Assembly: GCA_016630905.1 (NCBI GenBank)
Contig: WBMQ01000006.1
Span: forward strand, 992,001-1,056,000
Source of the DNA: Capillidium heterosporum
Taxonomy: Eukaryota; Entomophthoromycota; Entomophthoromycetes; Entomophthorales; Capillidiaceae
Direction of reading: 5' to 3'
Length of the DNA stretch: 64,000 nt
Translations under genes and position numbers: made by a program
The notes under the pieces: generated by a model
Told to the model about the DNA's origin: nothing
What the model saw: only the letters and a program-made list of their open reading frames with translations
Database searches by the model: none
Part shown: positions 47,987-59,261 of the stretch, piece after piece
Layout of the letters: the number at the start of each line of letters is the position of its first letter
Position numbering within the stretch: the stretch's first letter is position 1

Positions 47987-50900
47987 ATGTGGTAAAGGTA
48001 GTTATATTCTAATAGATTTATAGGCTATAGATATTAATATGAAGTAAAATTCATATCTTTACATATGGAAGCCTTTATATTTTATAACCTACTTTTGACT
48101 CTACTTTGACTTTATATCCAATACATCTTTATACCCTTTGATAATTCTATTTAGAAAATTCAATTTTCAAATTTGTGAATTTTGTATTTAGCAAAAGCAA
48201 TTTCTCAAATATTATACTAAATTATATAAGTTATAAATTAAAAGTGCAAAAAAGTCTAGGAACCTACACATATATATAAGCCTTAGGATATATTGTTAAA
48301 TGTGCCAAAGTCTAGGTTACTATATCTCTCAATCTAGATAAAATTTTAATCAATTCGACTACATCTCAAAGTGATTTCTAACCAACCTAACCTTAATATC
48401 GTCGACTTTTAAAGAGATTTAACTACCTGAACTTCTATACTCATAACCACATCTTAAATTGAATTTAAGGTAGTTTATTCTACCATTTACTTTATTGCGA
48501 GCTTCTACCAGCTTAAAATGATCGAGATCTAAACTTATATTCTATAAAGATGCGTTATATCTTAAGAAAGACAAAATCTACTCTGTTCTAATTTAAAAGA
48601 AGCTACAGGAATACATTTTAACAAATTTTTTAACTATAGTATCCATCTTATAGAAATCGATAGTTTGAAAGTGACTCTAAAAGGTACATTTTTACATCAA
48701 ACAAACCTTTAAGCATGTGCCTCTTCAAATATCAATGCCATTTGCAGTTAGAAATATATGCCGCTATTTCTAGAAATTGGCTCCTAGCCACTTTTCCAAG
48801 CACTAATAGATCTAAACAAATTTATGGATGTTAAAAAGATGCCAATTCCAACACCATTTAATGATATTCAGACATTTTTACACAGTTAACCAAAGTAAAT
48901 GATTATTTCAGTTAGAATCGGATTAACCAAGGTGCCTCCTTCCAAATGTGCTTGAAAAGGAAGTAGCACATATAAGAAAAATGAAATGAAAGCAGTAATG
49001 ATGGTACATATACATGTATGCTTAGGTATTTGACTAAAAGATGATTATTTTGAAAATAAGAGTTTTTAGGAGTTTGCTTATAAAAACATATAATATTATA
49101 GCGATAATACACTTTAAAATGAATTTAGCAGAGGATGCCAGCAGTTTAAATGAAATTGTCCTTATTTCAAACTTCAAGATTATTTAAAGATCCAGGTGAA
49201 GTTAATGTGAATGTAGACTAAAGAAAATATTTCACCTTTTTCTAAATAATATAAAAAGAGCTCATTTATCAGCAAAGATACTTACCATCACTTCAACTGT
49301 GTTTCATTGGTTTTGGGTATGTATATTATATTTCCAAATTCTATAAGTAGAAAATTACTTACGGATGATGATAGTTAGCATTAGTTCAATTGAATCCACT
49401 CTATAATTTTATTTTCTTTGAGTACAAGTTACAGTGAGGCTCCTTAATAAGACCTATGGTTGGATATTTTTTGAGGCATTTGGGAAGACAAGAAAAATCC
49501 ATTCATCGATTTAGTAGATTCTTTGAAAGCGTTGCTTTAAAATTATTCAAAAGGTCTAGACACTCAGTCTAATCCAACTGATTACTAGCTATATGTAGAC
49601 ATGCTTTGTGGATTAAAACGCTGGGTAATATGTATTGTGTCAATAACTTAGGTATCTATTGGATACATTCGATTAAAATACATCTTCATTTAGGAAAGTT
49701 CTTAGAAGCTGGTATATAAATGGACTATGTCTGTAGTAAGTCTATTTCTTATAGCCTCGATCTATATAATAAATGCCACATTATTTATATAACTAGTCCG
49801 TGTCGCATATACTATCTAAATGTACCGCTGCATATCTAGATACTTTTTTTAGATTCGACTTAACCTCAACTATAAGCATAGCATACTTTTATAGATTGGA
49901 ATGTTACTTTAGGGGATGCTATACTAAATACTTAGGGATATATTACATACCGTACATTAGAGTTTTATCCTCATCTAACAAATTCCTTAAAAATCGATAT
50001 ATATGGGCATCTTCGTTGTGGCAGGCCTGTTTCAGTTAATCCCAATTTATCTCGTAAGCTGGATTCCATTTATGTAGTTAATACGGCTTATAGGTGCCAC
50101 TAAATTACCATTAAAGCTCTATAAATTGATGATATACCCACATATGAATGCGATGTAGGTTTGTAGGTCGGAAGAAAGCTTAAACTAACATGGACTTTAC
50201 CAAGATCCCGGGGCAACATTGTATGCCGATTTATCGTAATATATGCCCAGTCAATAAATTTCTTAGTAACCAATGTATAGATGCATCCATTTTTAATGGG
50301 TTTATTTCATACAACTTTAGCCTATGCCATACACCACACCTTATTTGTTTAGTTAAAACGGCTACAAATATTGAATAGATATATCCATTTGAAAAGCATT
50401 TTTGTACACTTTTCCGATACCAAATATATTTTCTTTACCCGATTACAACAGTAGCATCTGTTAATCTAGGATTAAAACCTTTCCTAAATAACACTTAAAC
50501 TTATAGGTGACAAATTTATTTCCTTTTGCAAGCCTATTGTTTCGATAGTACAACAGTTAGCAGTTCAGATTTAGGTCGCTATAATATGACTTTAGAAGGC
50601 ATGCTTTCTTTTTGGAAACTTTGCAATCCGAATGGTAGGTCCCAACCTCGAAATTAAGATCGCCTTTTTGACGTTTATGGCAATAACATCGAAGTATGCT
50701 TTTAGAGAAGACATCAAATCGATTTATAAACCTGATGTCTGCTCCCAACAAAAATCAAGAATGTGTAGACATAAGTTACGGCATGCAAGTATTTAGCCTA
50801 ATACTCAGTACCAGTTATATCACTTGAATGAGTGATAGGCTACCTACCATAGCTCTAATTAAAATATATTCCCAAAACACGAACATTAGTACATTTTTGG

Positions 50901-51206
50901 TCTTTAACTAATCACTTAATGGATTTATCAAAGTATTTAAGCGACAAAATTTAGCCAGCTTCCTGTACAAGGAATAGGTTAGGTATCTAGCAACAGGATT
51001 TCGACCCAAATGAGCTTGAAATTAAAATTCTGTCTAAATGGAAAAGGAAATGTGAACAGTTTTTACAAAGGTTTTCGGCTCAATTACAACAATTCTTGGA
51101 GCTATCCACTCCAACTCAGAACAAGTTGTTATCTCTAAAACTTACTCGTATATAAGTGGAGGTAAGTTGCCTCGATTTACTTTACAAAGAATTTTTAACT
51201 TTTAAA
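47987..51206. other. Unique spacer, left part
   Basis: AT-rich DNA between the left cassette and HD-c. No repeat in common with the arms and no supported gene; short open frames (48912-49112, 49800-50039, 50190-50378, 50557-50751) show no family. Confidence 0.5.
51149..51155 (+). promoter_or_regulatory. TATA box of HD-c
   Basis: TATATAA 52 bp upstream of ATG 51207. It supports the downstream ATG as the true start, since the frame upstream has no ATG. Confidence 0.5.
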
Positions 51207-51734
51207 ATGGCATCACTCAAACTCGACTTCATCCTAAACAAAACGGCCACCAGTAGCTTGCAACCTCAATCTATCCGAACTAAAGCCTTTAGTAGCAATA
51301 TCGAGACTTCACCTCCATCCTTCCAAACCATTACTTGGTCTATAAACGGATCCGACTTCAACGAGACACCTATCTCTTCAGATAAAGGTAGTGGGGATTT
51401 ACAAACCCCCGTCAAGCCTAAGCGGAAGCGAGCTAAACCGGACCAGGTAGAAACCTTGGAGAAGGAGTTCTTGATCTCAAGATTCCCGTCGACGCGGACT
51501 CGCATGCACCTAGCCAAGGTTCTAAACATGTCGCCGCGAAGCGTACAGATCTGGTTCCAGAACAAACGACAAGCTAATCCAGTCCAAAACTTTACCCCTA
51601 ACGACAAAGGCGTACTTAGGATAACTGGTACTCGTATCCACTTCAACAACACCAAGTTCCAAAACGGCACCGCTAAGTCGGTTGCTAAACCTAAAGCTAA
51701 AAGCTCGTTCAATATCAATGACCTTTTGAATTGA
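51207..51734 (+). CDS. Homeodomain transcription factor HD-c, central
   Basis: Single exon, 175 residues starting MASLKLDFILNKTATSSLQP. The homeodomain covers about residues 68-127 (KPKRKRAKPDQVETLEKEFL; recognition helix MSPRSVQIWFQNKRQ). It is clearly the closest relative of HD-b in the window (KPKRKRA, FPxTxTR, LAK.L.M.PR.VQIWFQNKRQ shared). The tail is longer, about 53 residues, basic, and ends SSFNINDLLN; this and LDFILN at the N-terminus echo MDLNTLL of HD-a. The gene lies at the centre of symmetry (about 51324) of the inverted repeats, in unique sequence. Role unknown; candidate key gene of a switching or mating-type-like locus. Confidence 0.88.
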   Translation: MASLKLDFILNKTATSSLQPQSIRTKAFSSNIETSPPSFQTITWSINGSDFNETPISSDKGSGDLQTPVKPKRKRAKPDQVETLEKEFLISRFPSTRTRMHLAKVLNMSPRSVQIWFQNKRQANPVQNFTPNDKGVLRITGTRIHFNNTKFQNGTAKSVAKPKAKSSFNINDLLN

Positions 51735-53469
51735 TTTCAAAGACATTGAACATCTCCCTTTCCCCTCATCATCACCATCGGCTATCTATTATCATACCTT
51801 CCTCGCCTTTTAAAAATGTATATTCTATTCCACCGAGTTTATTCCTATATTTAAATAAAAGTTTCAAAACACACCTATCCAATTTTAATTTTTACTACAA
51901 TGTTAGTGGTTCTTCATTTAGCGTCCATGTTTACCAGCAAGGTCTACTAAAGTATTGGCATCCTCTCACACCTTTATCAAAAAACTGCTGTGCCATCTAT
52001 TTGAGTCGGAAACTCTTTTCTATAAGCAGCAATTAGCATGGCTTGCAGGCCCAGATGATTTGACATTTCAAGAACTTTACCAGATATTGGACCAGGTACC
52101 TGTTCGGATTACCTTACACGACCTACTCAACATACAAATTAAAATAAGATTAACTAAGGCTCAAGTTCCCTAAGCCTCGTACCGAGTATTCTTGGAAGGT
52201 ATAAACCTTATATATCCAATCAAACGAAATTTTAGCCCGGAAATGAAGGAATTTACTTTGTAGGTTGTCTAATAAAGGAAAGGCTTATTAATGTTTAGGT
52301 AAAGTTTCCCAAAGCTGCCGAGCTTATCTAATTTTCGACAGTTTCCCAAACCAAAAGTTTTACGGTTTTAGGTAATTTGACCTGGCATAGGATTTATGAT
52401 GCTACCAACAAGTTGAAGGTTTAGGTTGGGATGTATAGCTTGTATTTTGGGATTTCATAAATGCGTAGTTTGTAGGAAAGCTACATTTGAAGCAAGAGTT
52501 CAAAACGCCATTATAGCGAACTCTAAGTACTGTATATAAAATTTACTTTACCTTGAAATTTGACTAAACTAATAGGTTAGCCTAAGCGCATGTTCCTTTA
52601 TAAAGAGAGGAGCCCAATATCCTCGCTATAACCACTTCAACTCCTAAAACAACTATACTTTTTAGATGTTGACTAAACAAATACTTGTCACCTTCCAAGC
52701 TCTTTTAGTCCAATTTAGACTTTGGCGCCTGATTTGAACAAGCTAGACGATTTACCATAAATATTCTAGAACTTTGAATTTTTGATGAGACTAAATTAAG
52801 TATATTTCGAAAATCTCAATAGTTGGTCTCGGGAATAGTTTACAACAGCTGAATTTAGCCTATTTCTTGAAAGCTGGTATTGTCAATAGTTTTTATAGCG
52901 GATAGGAAAAGTAGGCATGGGTTTCGGTAGTGAGGTGGATAGGACTCTGGTAAAGCACCATCTACTCCAAACAATCTAGATTTATTGGCATACTGCTGCT
53001 AGTTTCGAAGTTCGAAGTTACTAAAAATGTATACTAGGCGCTTCTCTTTTGGAGATGTCTTGGTAGATATCTATATGTTTAGAAAAGTACAATTTTCAAA
53101 CTATATGTATTTATGAAACCTGCTAGTATACTTTTTGTTCAAAGAAATATACCGGTTGTATCTTCGTTTTTCTAAAGTATAAAGTTTGGCTACACTAGTA
53201 GAAGCGCGATTCATATACCATCACTCAGCACTAGATATGCATCCAATTTTTATATGTGGGCAGCACCCCTTGTAAATTTTCGACTATAATACTTTTGGAT
53301 AGAAAGCAATTCAACCCTCCATCAATTAATAAAGTTTGTTGTAATTTAGCCGAAAACTTTGTATTGTAACAACCAAAATTATCCACAAGTCAATCACCTG
53401 CAATCATTACAGCGACTTACCACCAACTAAGTTGTTATCTGGGTAAATATTACGTTGTTCCAGGGAGTT

Positions 53470-53721
53470 TTAGCGATGGTATAGAATCTTGGTTTTGAAC
53501 CTGCATACTGCACCTACTGCAATTGAAAACCTAAACCTGTTACTAGTGATATCGCTTTGCCATATGAAAACTTGTCCTGCAAGTATTTCGCGATCTGTAG
53601 GTGAAGGCTGTAACAAAAATCGATGAAACTTAGTTAGAAATGTATTAGATGGTTCGACATCGATACCTCGCCATCGAACTTTTGCAAATAAACTTGTTAT
53701 ACATCCCTTAAAATACACCAT
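53470..53721 (-). CDS. Orphan ORF in the spacer
   Basis: 83 codons from an ATG (MVYFKGCITSLFAKVRWRGI ... TKILYHR). Less AT-rich than its surroundings. No family, no TATA or intron evidence. Could be a remnant exon. Confidence 0.25.
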   Translation of the reverse strand: MVYFKGCITSLFAKVRWRGIDVEPSNTFLTKFHRFLLQPSPTDREILAGQVFIWQSDITSNRFRFSIAVGAVCRFKTKILYHR

Positions 53722-54160
53722 TTAGTTATTTTGATTCCGATACTTTTTGTAAAGGGGAAGGTTATCAAGATCTCCATTATAACTGATAGTAGTAAAGTTT
53801 TGTAATAGTAAACCAATCCCAAGAGTCACTTAGAGCACATACTACTTCATCCTGCCAAATTTACAAAAGATTCAAGCTTCCAGAAATGCTAATCTAGGTG
53901 ACTTAACTGGCATCGATCTATGGGGACATTTTATACAGCTCTGTTACGTTCGAGGTAAGCCGACTATTGAAGCACAACCATATTTGGTTAATCCCTAAAG
54001 GAATTAGGACATCTAACTTATTCTCTAGGTTGGATTGGAAAGTGAATAGATTGGAACCAAACTATTAAAACCCTCGATTTAGAAATTTCATTTCACCTTC
54101 CTTCCTAAAAAATGCATCATTACTTCGCCATCCTCTACTTGAAGTGCTTGTATTTGCATC

Positions 54161-54180
54161 TGTGGATAAACTTATCCACA
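54161..54180. repeat. 20-bp palindrome in the spacer
   Basis: TGTGGATAA-AC-TTATCCACA: two perfect 9-bp arms with a 2-bp gap, about 480 bp inside the inner edge of the right repeat. Confidence 0.6.
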
Positions 54181-54660
54181 AGTGAATACTAAAAACTAAG
54201 TTCTAGAGCTTTTCAGTCCTATAGCTTTAAAAGATTTACATCTTCGATTATACGAACAGAACGTCCAGAGCAAGTTGCAAGGTATTCTTATTTTAAAATT
54301 TACTGGATTGTAGGTGGAATAGTAGGCGTGAGCTTTAGTTTAGGATAGATAGGTAGTTTCAGCTATGTGAACATCATTTAGTTTGACTTACCAAAGAAAT
54401 GGTAATGTATTATTCTGATCAGAGCCTATCACTATATAACTTGAATATTATTGGATGTTTAAAGTAGTAAATCTTATCCAGAATAATGCTTCAAAAAATT
54501 GTCAACCACTCTTTAAAAGTATAAGTTGAAAGATATCTATAACATAAAGGACTTCATTTGTAAAGGTATAAGTTTTACTTAACAGTTGATATCTATCAAT
54601 ATATATTTACTAAGATGTAGCTGCTTTAATATCTTATTTTTCAATATATACGAGGTTTGG

Positions 54661-55392
54661 CAGAAATTTAATGAAAAAATACTAATAGATATAGTGCTAT
54701 CACAATTTATTAACCTTTCAAATTATACTACCATGTAAAATAAATATCGTTACTCCAGTTAGACTTGGTCAATTGTTGGAATACCTGAAGCAAGGATCGG
54801 TCTTGACAGCCTGTCGCTTGTTCTGGAACCAAATCTGTACCGTCCTAGGAGTCATACGTAGCTGTTTAGCCAGCTTAATTCTAGTTTCGGTGGGTGGGAA
54901 CTGAGTAGTCTCGAACACCTTCTTTAGTACATCGATCTCATACTTGCCAGCTCGTTTGCGTTTGGGCTTGATGTAACAGAAGTTCTCACTCTTGTACTTA
55001 AACTGTTGTACTTGGATGTGGTTTGAAACTTTGGACTTTATGTCGTCCTTGCCCTGAAAAAGGTTATTGAACTCCAAAGCGGTAGTAGAGTTACTGGATC
55101 GGGGTTTTATGGGATTTAAAGCCGCATTAGATTCAAGGTGGAGGCTTCTGGCTGAATCAGTCTCCTCGGGTGTAGAGTTAGAGTTAAAGTCAATGTAGAT
55201 TTCAGGGAATAGGATAGATAGGGAAGGCAGCGTTATCTGGTTTGATCTACTAGAGGAATAGGAGTGAAGTTCCACCATCTCGGGTCGCGTACTGGAACTG
55301 AGATTTTGTAATTGGATTCCGATCATTTGAAATAATTATATTTTTATAAATTTTAATTTAATGTCCCTTAAAAGGGACTATATATACTGTTT
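54661..55392 (-). repeat. Right copy of 732-bp perfect inverted repeat
   Basis: Reverse complement of 47255-47986, same length. Inner edge at 54661 (next inward base differs at once). It covers TATA box, palindrome, gene and 3' flank of HD-b. Confidence 0.92.
54769..55326 (-). CDS. Homeodomain transcription factor HD-b, right copy
   Basis: Encodes the same 185 residues as 47321-47878, in opposite orientation, again reading toward the centre. The TATA box and GTCCCTT/AAGGGAC palindrome (55363-55386) are also the same. Both copies are intact. Because the outer arms have diverged widely, identity here implies recent gene conversion or recombination between the cassettes rather than simple age. 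Upstream of the shared 66 bp the promoters differ except for a conserved block at 55492-55555, so the two copies could still be expressed differently. Confidence 0.9.
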   Translation of the reverse strand: MIGIQLQNLSSSTRPEMVELHSYSSSRSNQITLPSLSILFPEIYIDFNSNSTPEETDSARSLHLESNAALNPIKPRSSNSTTALEFNNLFQGKDDIKSKVSNHIQVQQFKYKSENFCYIKPKRKRAGKYEIDVLKKVFETTQFPPTETRIKLAKQLRMTPRTVQIWFQNKRQAVKTDPCFRYSNN

Positions 55393-55491
55393 CTATAGGA
55401 TACTTTTATTTACTTATACAAACTAAAGTAATAGCAGGTATGTTCCTCGATCCTTTGCCATTTTTAGAAAACGATTTATTTTCACTAATGA

Positions 55492-55555
55492 GGGGTGATG
55501 TTATTCATGCTCTTTGTATTTTAATTGAAGTATTTCTTTCCACAAGTTTACATTC
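55492..55555 (-). promoter_or_regulatory. Conserved upstream block of right HD-b
   Basis: Inverted counterpart of 47112-47170. 23 bases (55532-55554) are identical between the otherwise diverged arms. Contains CCACAAGT on the plus strand. Confidence 0.5.
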
Positions 55556-56079
55556 ATAATATAATTTTGATAAACCATTCATATATTAGCAAAAGTCTAG
55601 ACTTACTACTTTTATGATTAGTTATACTATATGTATTATGCCAGATAGTTTTAGTAGCATTGATATTGACAAAATCGGTAGCTAATCAGTTGTAATCGTA
55701 AATCCCAAATCATAAATTTAGGTTGAAGGTGATTTATAATGATATTAATCAGCTATTTTTAATTATATATCAAGAATCCATCTATAGCTATATTAGTTTT
55801 AACATATCATATATTGATGTGCATGTTATAGTAGATCCAACTACTTTACGCCTTTTAGTTAGATGTGATGGTACTTTCTGCATCATATTACGGATGTATA
55901 GAAAATATATTTTATCCATCATAGCATCTTTTTATCAAAAAAAGATGCCAACATGCACTTATATATTGCGGCTTAGGAAAGGAAAGCACGAGTATTTCAT
56001 AAACTAGTATAAATAATATAAGTTTAAATTTAATTGCTACTCTGTAGAACATCTTTTCTCACTACCCCTTTAAATCAAT

Positions 56080-56890
56080 ATGGAACCTCACGGTGTACAA
56101 CCATCGACTTTGGCTTATTTCGACATTGATTTATATAGTAAAGAAACAAATATGGCTCCTTTCGTACAAGAAATCGTTGTTATAGCAAATCCATTATATA
56201 ATTTCCTCAATGCATATTATATAGCTACACCTATCCGACTCTTTCAACTCATAGGCTATTTTCCTCTTATGTAGAAAAGAGCATTGAGGTATATAGTGAC
56301 ACCTTCTCATATTCAAAATTAAAAGGTTTTGAGGGGGGTTTAAAAGCTTTCATATATGAAATATGCACCTACCCAGCTATTTTCAAAAAAAATACTATTT
56401 TGTAACATATGATTTAAAATGGATTTTTAATACTAGCTTTATCCTGCTCAAAGCCTCTACTAGCTATTGTTAATTTATATATCTAATAGTTAAAGGTATA
56501 TGCCGTTTATCAATAGCATATTCTCTATAAAACTTAATATAAACATTCTAAATGTTTTGTATTATTGATGTTTTCACACAAAAAGGCCCGTATATCTTTA
56601 CAAAGGTAGATGCTGTTCTAAGAATATAGATAGAGTATAGGAATTAACTCTCCAATAAGATGTACTATGAAATATAGCTTAATTTCAGCTATATTTAAAG
56701 TCTTTAGTATAAACGATTCAATCATTTAAAAACCTCCATGTATATCTCAATTTAACAAGTATTATACCAATGCACCCAATAATGCCAATAGATGTTCTAA
56801 ATATTAGCTTACTGCTTTACTCAGTATTACTTTGTAATTTTTTCTAATAATGCAAAGTATTCCAAAGTAATGCTAAATAAAGTAGTAAAT
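56080..56890 (+). pseudogene. Right copy of relic ORF X (outer inverted block)
   Basis: The ATG at 56080 opens MEPHGVQPSTLAYFDIDLYS and then FVQEIVVIANPLYNFLNAYY, ending at TAG 56274 after 64 codons. Beyond the stop, DNA similarity to the left copy continues (GTAGAAAAGAG..GAGGTATATAG and, near 56800-56880, TTACTGCTTTACTCAGTATTACTTTG). This suggests either a frameshifted or an intron-containing gene. Function unknown. Confidence 0.4.
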
Positions 56891-57299
56891 GTCTACATTT
56901 CATTAATAAAACAAACAATATATGAATTCTATACAACTATTAATTTACAGTAAGAATAGATTGATAGAATTTGAAAATTTTTATTACAAATTATATGTAA
57001 AGTAACCTCTATACTGAAGTTTGGTTAAAGTGTAGATAGTTTGGAATGCGGTAGCATACCTTTAATTGAAGATGCTATGTATTACCACCTTCATTTTGGA
57101 TTGAGTTTATAGCTTAGATACGCTTTATCAAGGTAGGTAGCCAGATAAATTTGTAGCAGAGACAAGACTATCCTTGCAAATTCCTTTAAATTTAATCTTA
57201 TTAAATGTATAAATACATAGATCTATAGTACAAATATAATATAATTAGTCTAAAACAATATATTAGGTTTCAATTTTGGCAGCCTCTCTTATAACTATT

Positions 57300-57612
57300 T
57301 GGACCTCCAATTCCCCACATAACCTTCAAGAGCTGTCACTACAAATATTTGCCAAATCTAGCTTATTTTCCAAAAGCCGCTACCAAGGTGAAAAAAAGGT
57401 AATACCAGCGTACGGTAGCCAATTATGTATAAACTAAAATTACATTTATAAATGAATCTAGGTCTATTATATAGGCTACTAATAATATCCGATGGATGCA
57501 GGCGCATAACCATTTGTCTTTTAGTACTCTGATTCCGATAACTGTTTTTGCACTAGATTTATTATTTGTTCCAAAATTTTGAAAATTTCTATCTTATAAT
57601 TCAATAGGAAAA
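57300..57612 (-). repeat. Right copy of diverged inverted block B
   Basis: Its reverse complement aligns with 44350-44660 (shared GTTATGCG, TGCATC, GACCTAGATT, CTTGGTA and TTTGGCAAATATT in order). It has decayed more: the open frames of the left copy are not kept. Confidence 0.6.
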
Positions 57613-59207
57613 GTGGCAAATAATTCTGAAGTAATGTATATTTACTTTAACACAGCCTAGTTTTCCAAAGGTAGATAAAGTTTTCTAAAATAGGCAATTT
57701 GGTGGCCTGCTATACTAAATGTATAGTTTTTAGGTTCTGTCAAATCGCATTTAGCTCTGTAAACGTCAACATGAAAGGTATGGCGGAAATATGCGGATTC
57801 AAGTTAATTTAAGACGTCAAAAATAGACGGGTGTAGGGCTCAGCTTTAAATCCCTAAAAACTATGGAGGCTTGAAGACCTAGTTTTCGGACTTTAGAAAC
57901 CTTAGAATTTCCCGGTTTTCTTTTATAAAACGCTAGTTATCGAAGCTATATAAACTGTTTTTACTTATAATTCAAAGTATCCATTACATCAATATATATC
58001 AATCCTTCCTATTTCTAAACTGATAGCCATCACTTTTTGATGCTGATCAATATCTAAATATCCATACTTCACATCCTTCTGATATTAATGTCATTCTAAC
58101 TTATTGCCTTTCAACATCATTCTATGCCGCAGTACACTTATTCTAAGAGTAATTTTTTAATAAAATATACTAGACATCAATATATATATATATATAATAG
58201 TTAAAGCAGTAGGAAATTTGTGGCAATATACACTATCGCACAACGTTCATAAAGAATATATAATAGAAAGTGACACATACTATATATATATTTACAGTAT
58301 GTGTCTAACGATTACCTAAAGTACTCTAAGCAAAGCAGATGACGCCAATATTTAAAAATCTGGTGATGCAAGCTTGTCTTATAAATATATAAAATGTAGT
58401 ATTCTAATAAACTAATCCTATGTGCTGGTCTCTACATTACTTTATTGGAAAGTCTATTGATACGTTTTGTTTATGAAGAATTTTCAAGCTTTTCAACTTG
58501 AACTATCGATGATACCAAATCAAAGGCTAATCAAAATAGACAGCAAAGTATCGTTGTATCAAATATTTTGTTGATATAGCTTTAACTCTTTTACATTGGA
58601 TGTCAGAGTCGATTTAATTTCAGAGAAAGGTAGATACTGAACTGAATAGCTTAATTAAACATAATCAAGATCGAGATTTCGCTAGGATTGCAGTATAGGT
58701 AGCTTTAATTCGACCTATTTGGCCTTCAATTCACCTTTATAAAATATAAGGGAATATATTTCCATCAAGTTTACAGCACTACTTCCGAGCTGGAAATCGT
58801 AAATTAGCCTTCGGATCTATAAGTATTCAGGCTTTCAATCATATACTTACGGGTGTGTGCTAACTTTCAAATTATTGGCATTAATAAATAAACTTGAGCC
58901 AAAAAAGCTTGCTAGAGTCGTATCATATGATGGCTTAGATTTGGAGAGATAGTTTGGAAATTTATAGCAAATCCTTGGCAAGTCAACAAATCCACTCTTG
59001 ATTTAGCTATATAGACAGGCCAAGCAAAGTAATGACCTTAAACTCGGAGTTTCCATCGCTAAAATCAATACATCCATCTATTGGATTACCAGGCCAATTT
59101 AAAAATACCATTTCTATAGAAAATATCTGCCAGTTGCCAAGATATATGACAACTAGATCTGTACCTTAATAATTACGACATCATCATGTATCACAGAGTT
59201 AACCAAC

Positions 59208-59215
59208 TATATAAA
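59208..59215 (+). promoter_or_regulatory. TATA box of right Kunitz gene
   Basis: TATATAAA 54 bp before the ATG, in the context CAACTATATAA that is also found upstream of the Kunitz pseudogene on the left arm. Confidence 0.5.
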
Positions 59216-59261
59216 CTGATAGGCCTGTCGTCCAAACAGTAGAACTTCAAAAATTACAAAA

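Larger units (their letters stand above)
51735..54660. other. Unique spacer, right part
   Basis: AT-rich. A short possible exon (51955-52173, LAWLAGPDDLTFQELYQILD) and an orphan frame at 53470-53721 are the only coding-like patches. The word TTATCCACAAGT occurs twice (53379 and 54172). Confidence 0.5.
55393..59261. other. Right outer arm of the mirrored locus
   Basis: Diverged inverted counterpart of the left arm, about half its length. Contains relics listed separately. A short TA repeat (about 58182-58196) is present. No intact gene found before the Kunitz gene. Confidence 0.5.

Noticed and set aside
51156-51206. N-terminal extension of HD-c beginning at GTG
   Set aside because: There is no ATG there, and the TATA box at 51149 lies too close; the ATG at 51207 is preferred.
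51266-51718. 150-codon frame opposite HD-c
   Set aside because: Antisense shadow of a confident homeodomain gene.
54161-54180. TTATCCACA read as a bacterial DnaA-box pair (replication origin)
   Set aside because: The word matches the bacterial box, but the window is clearly fungal nuclear DNA; kept only as a palindrome.
58180-58200. TA dinucleotide run
   Set aside because: Ordinary microsatellite in AT-rich DNA.
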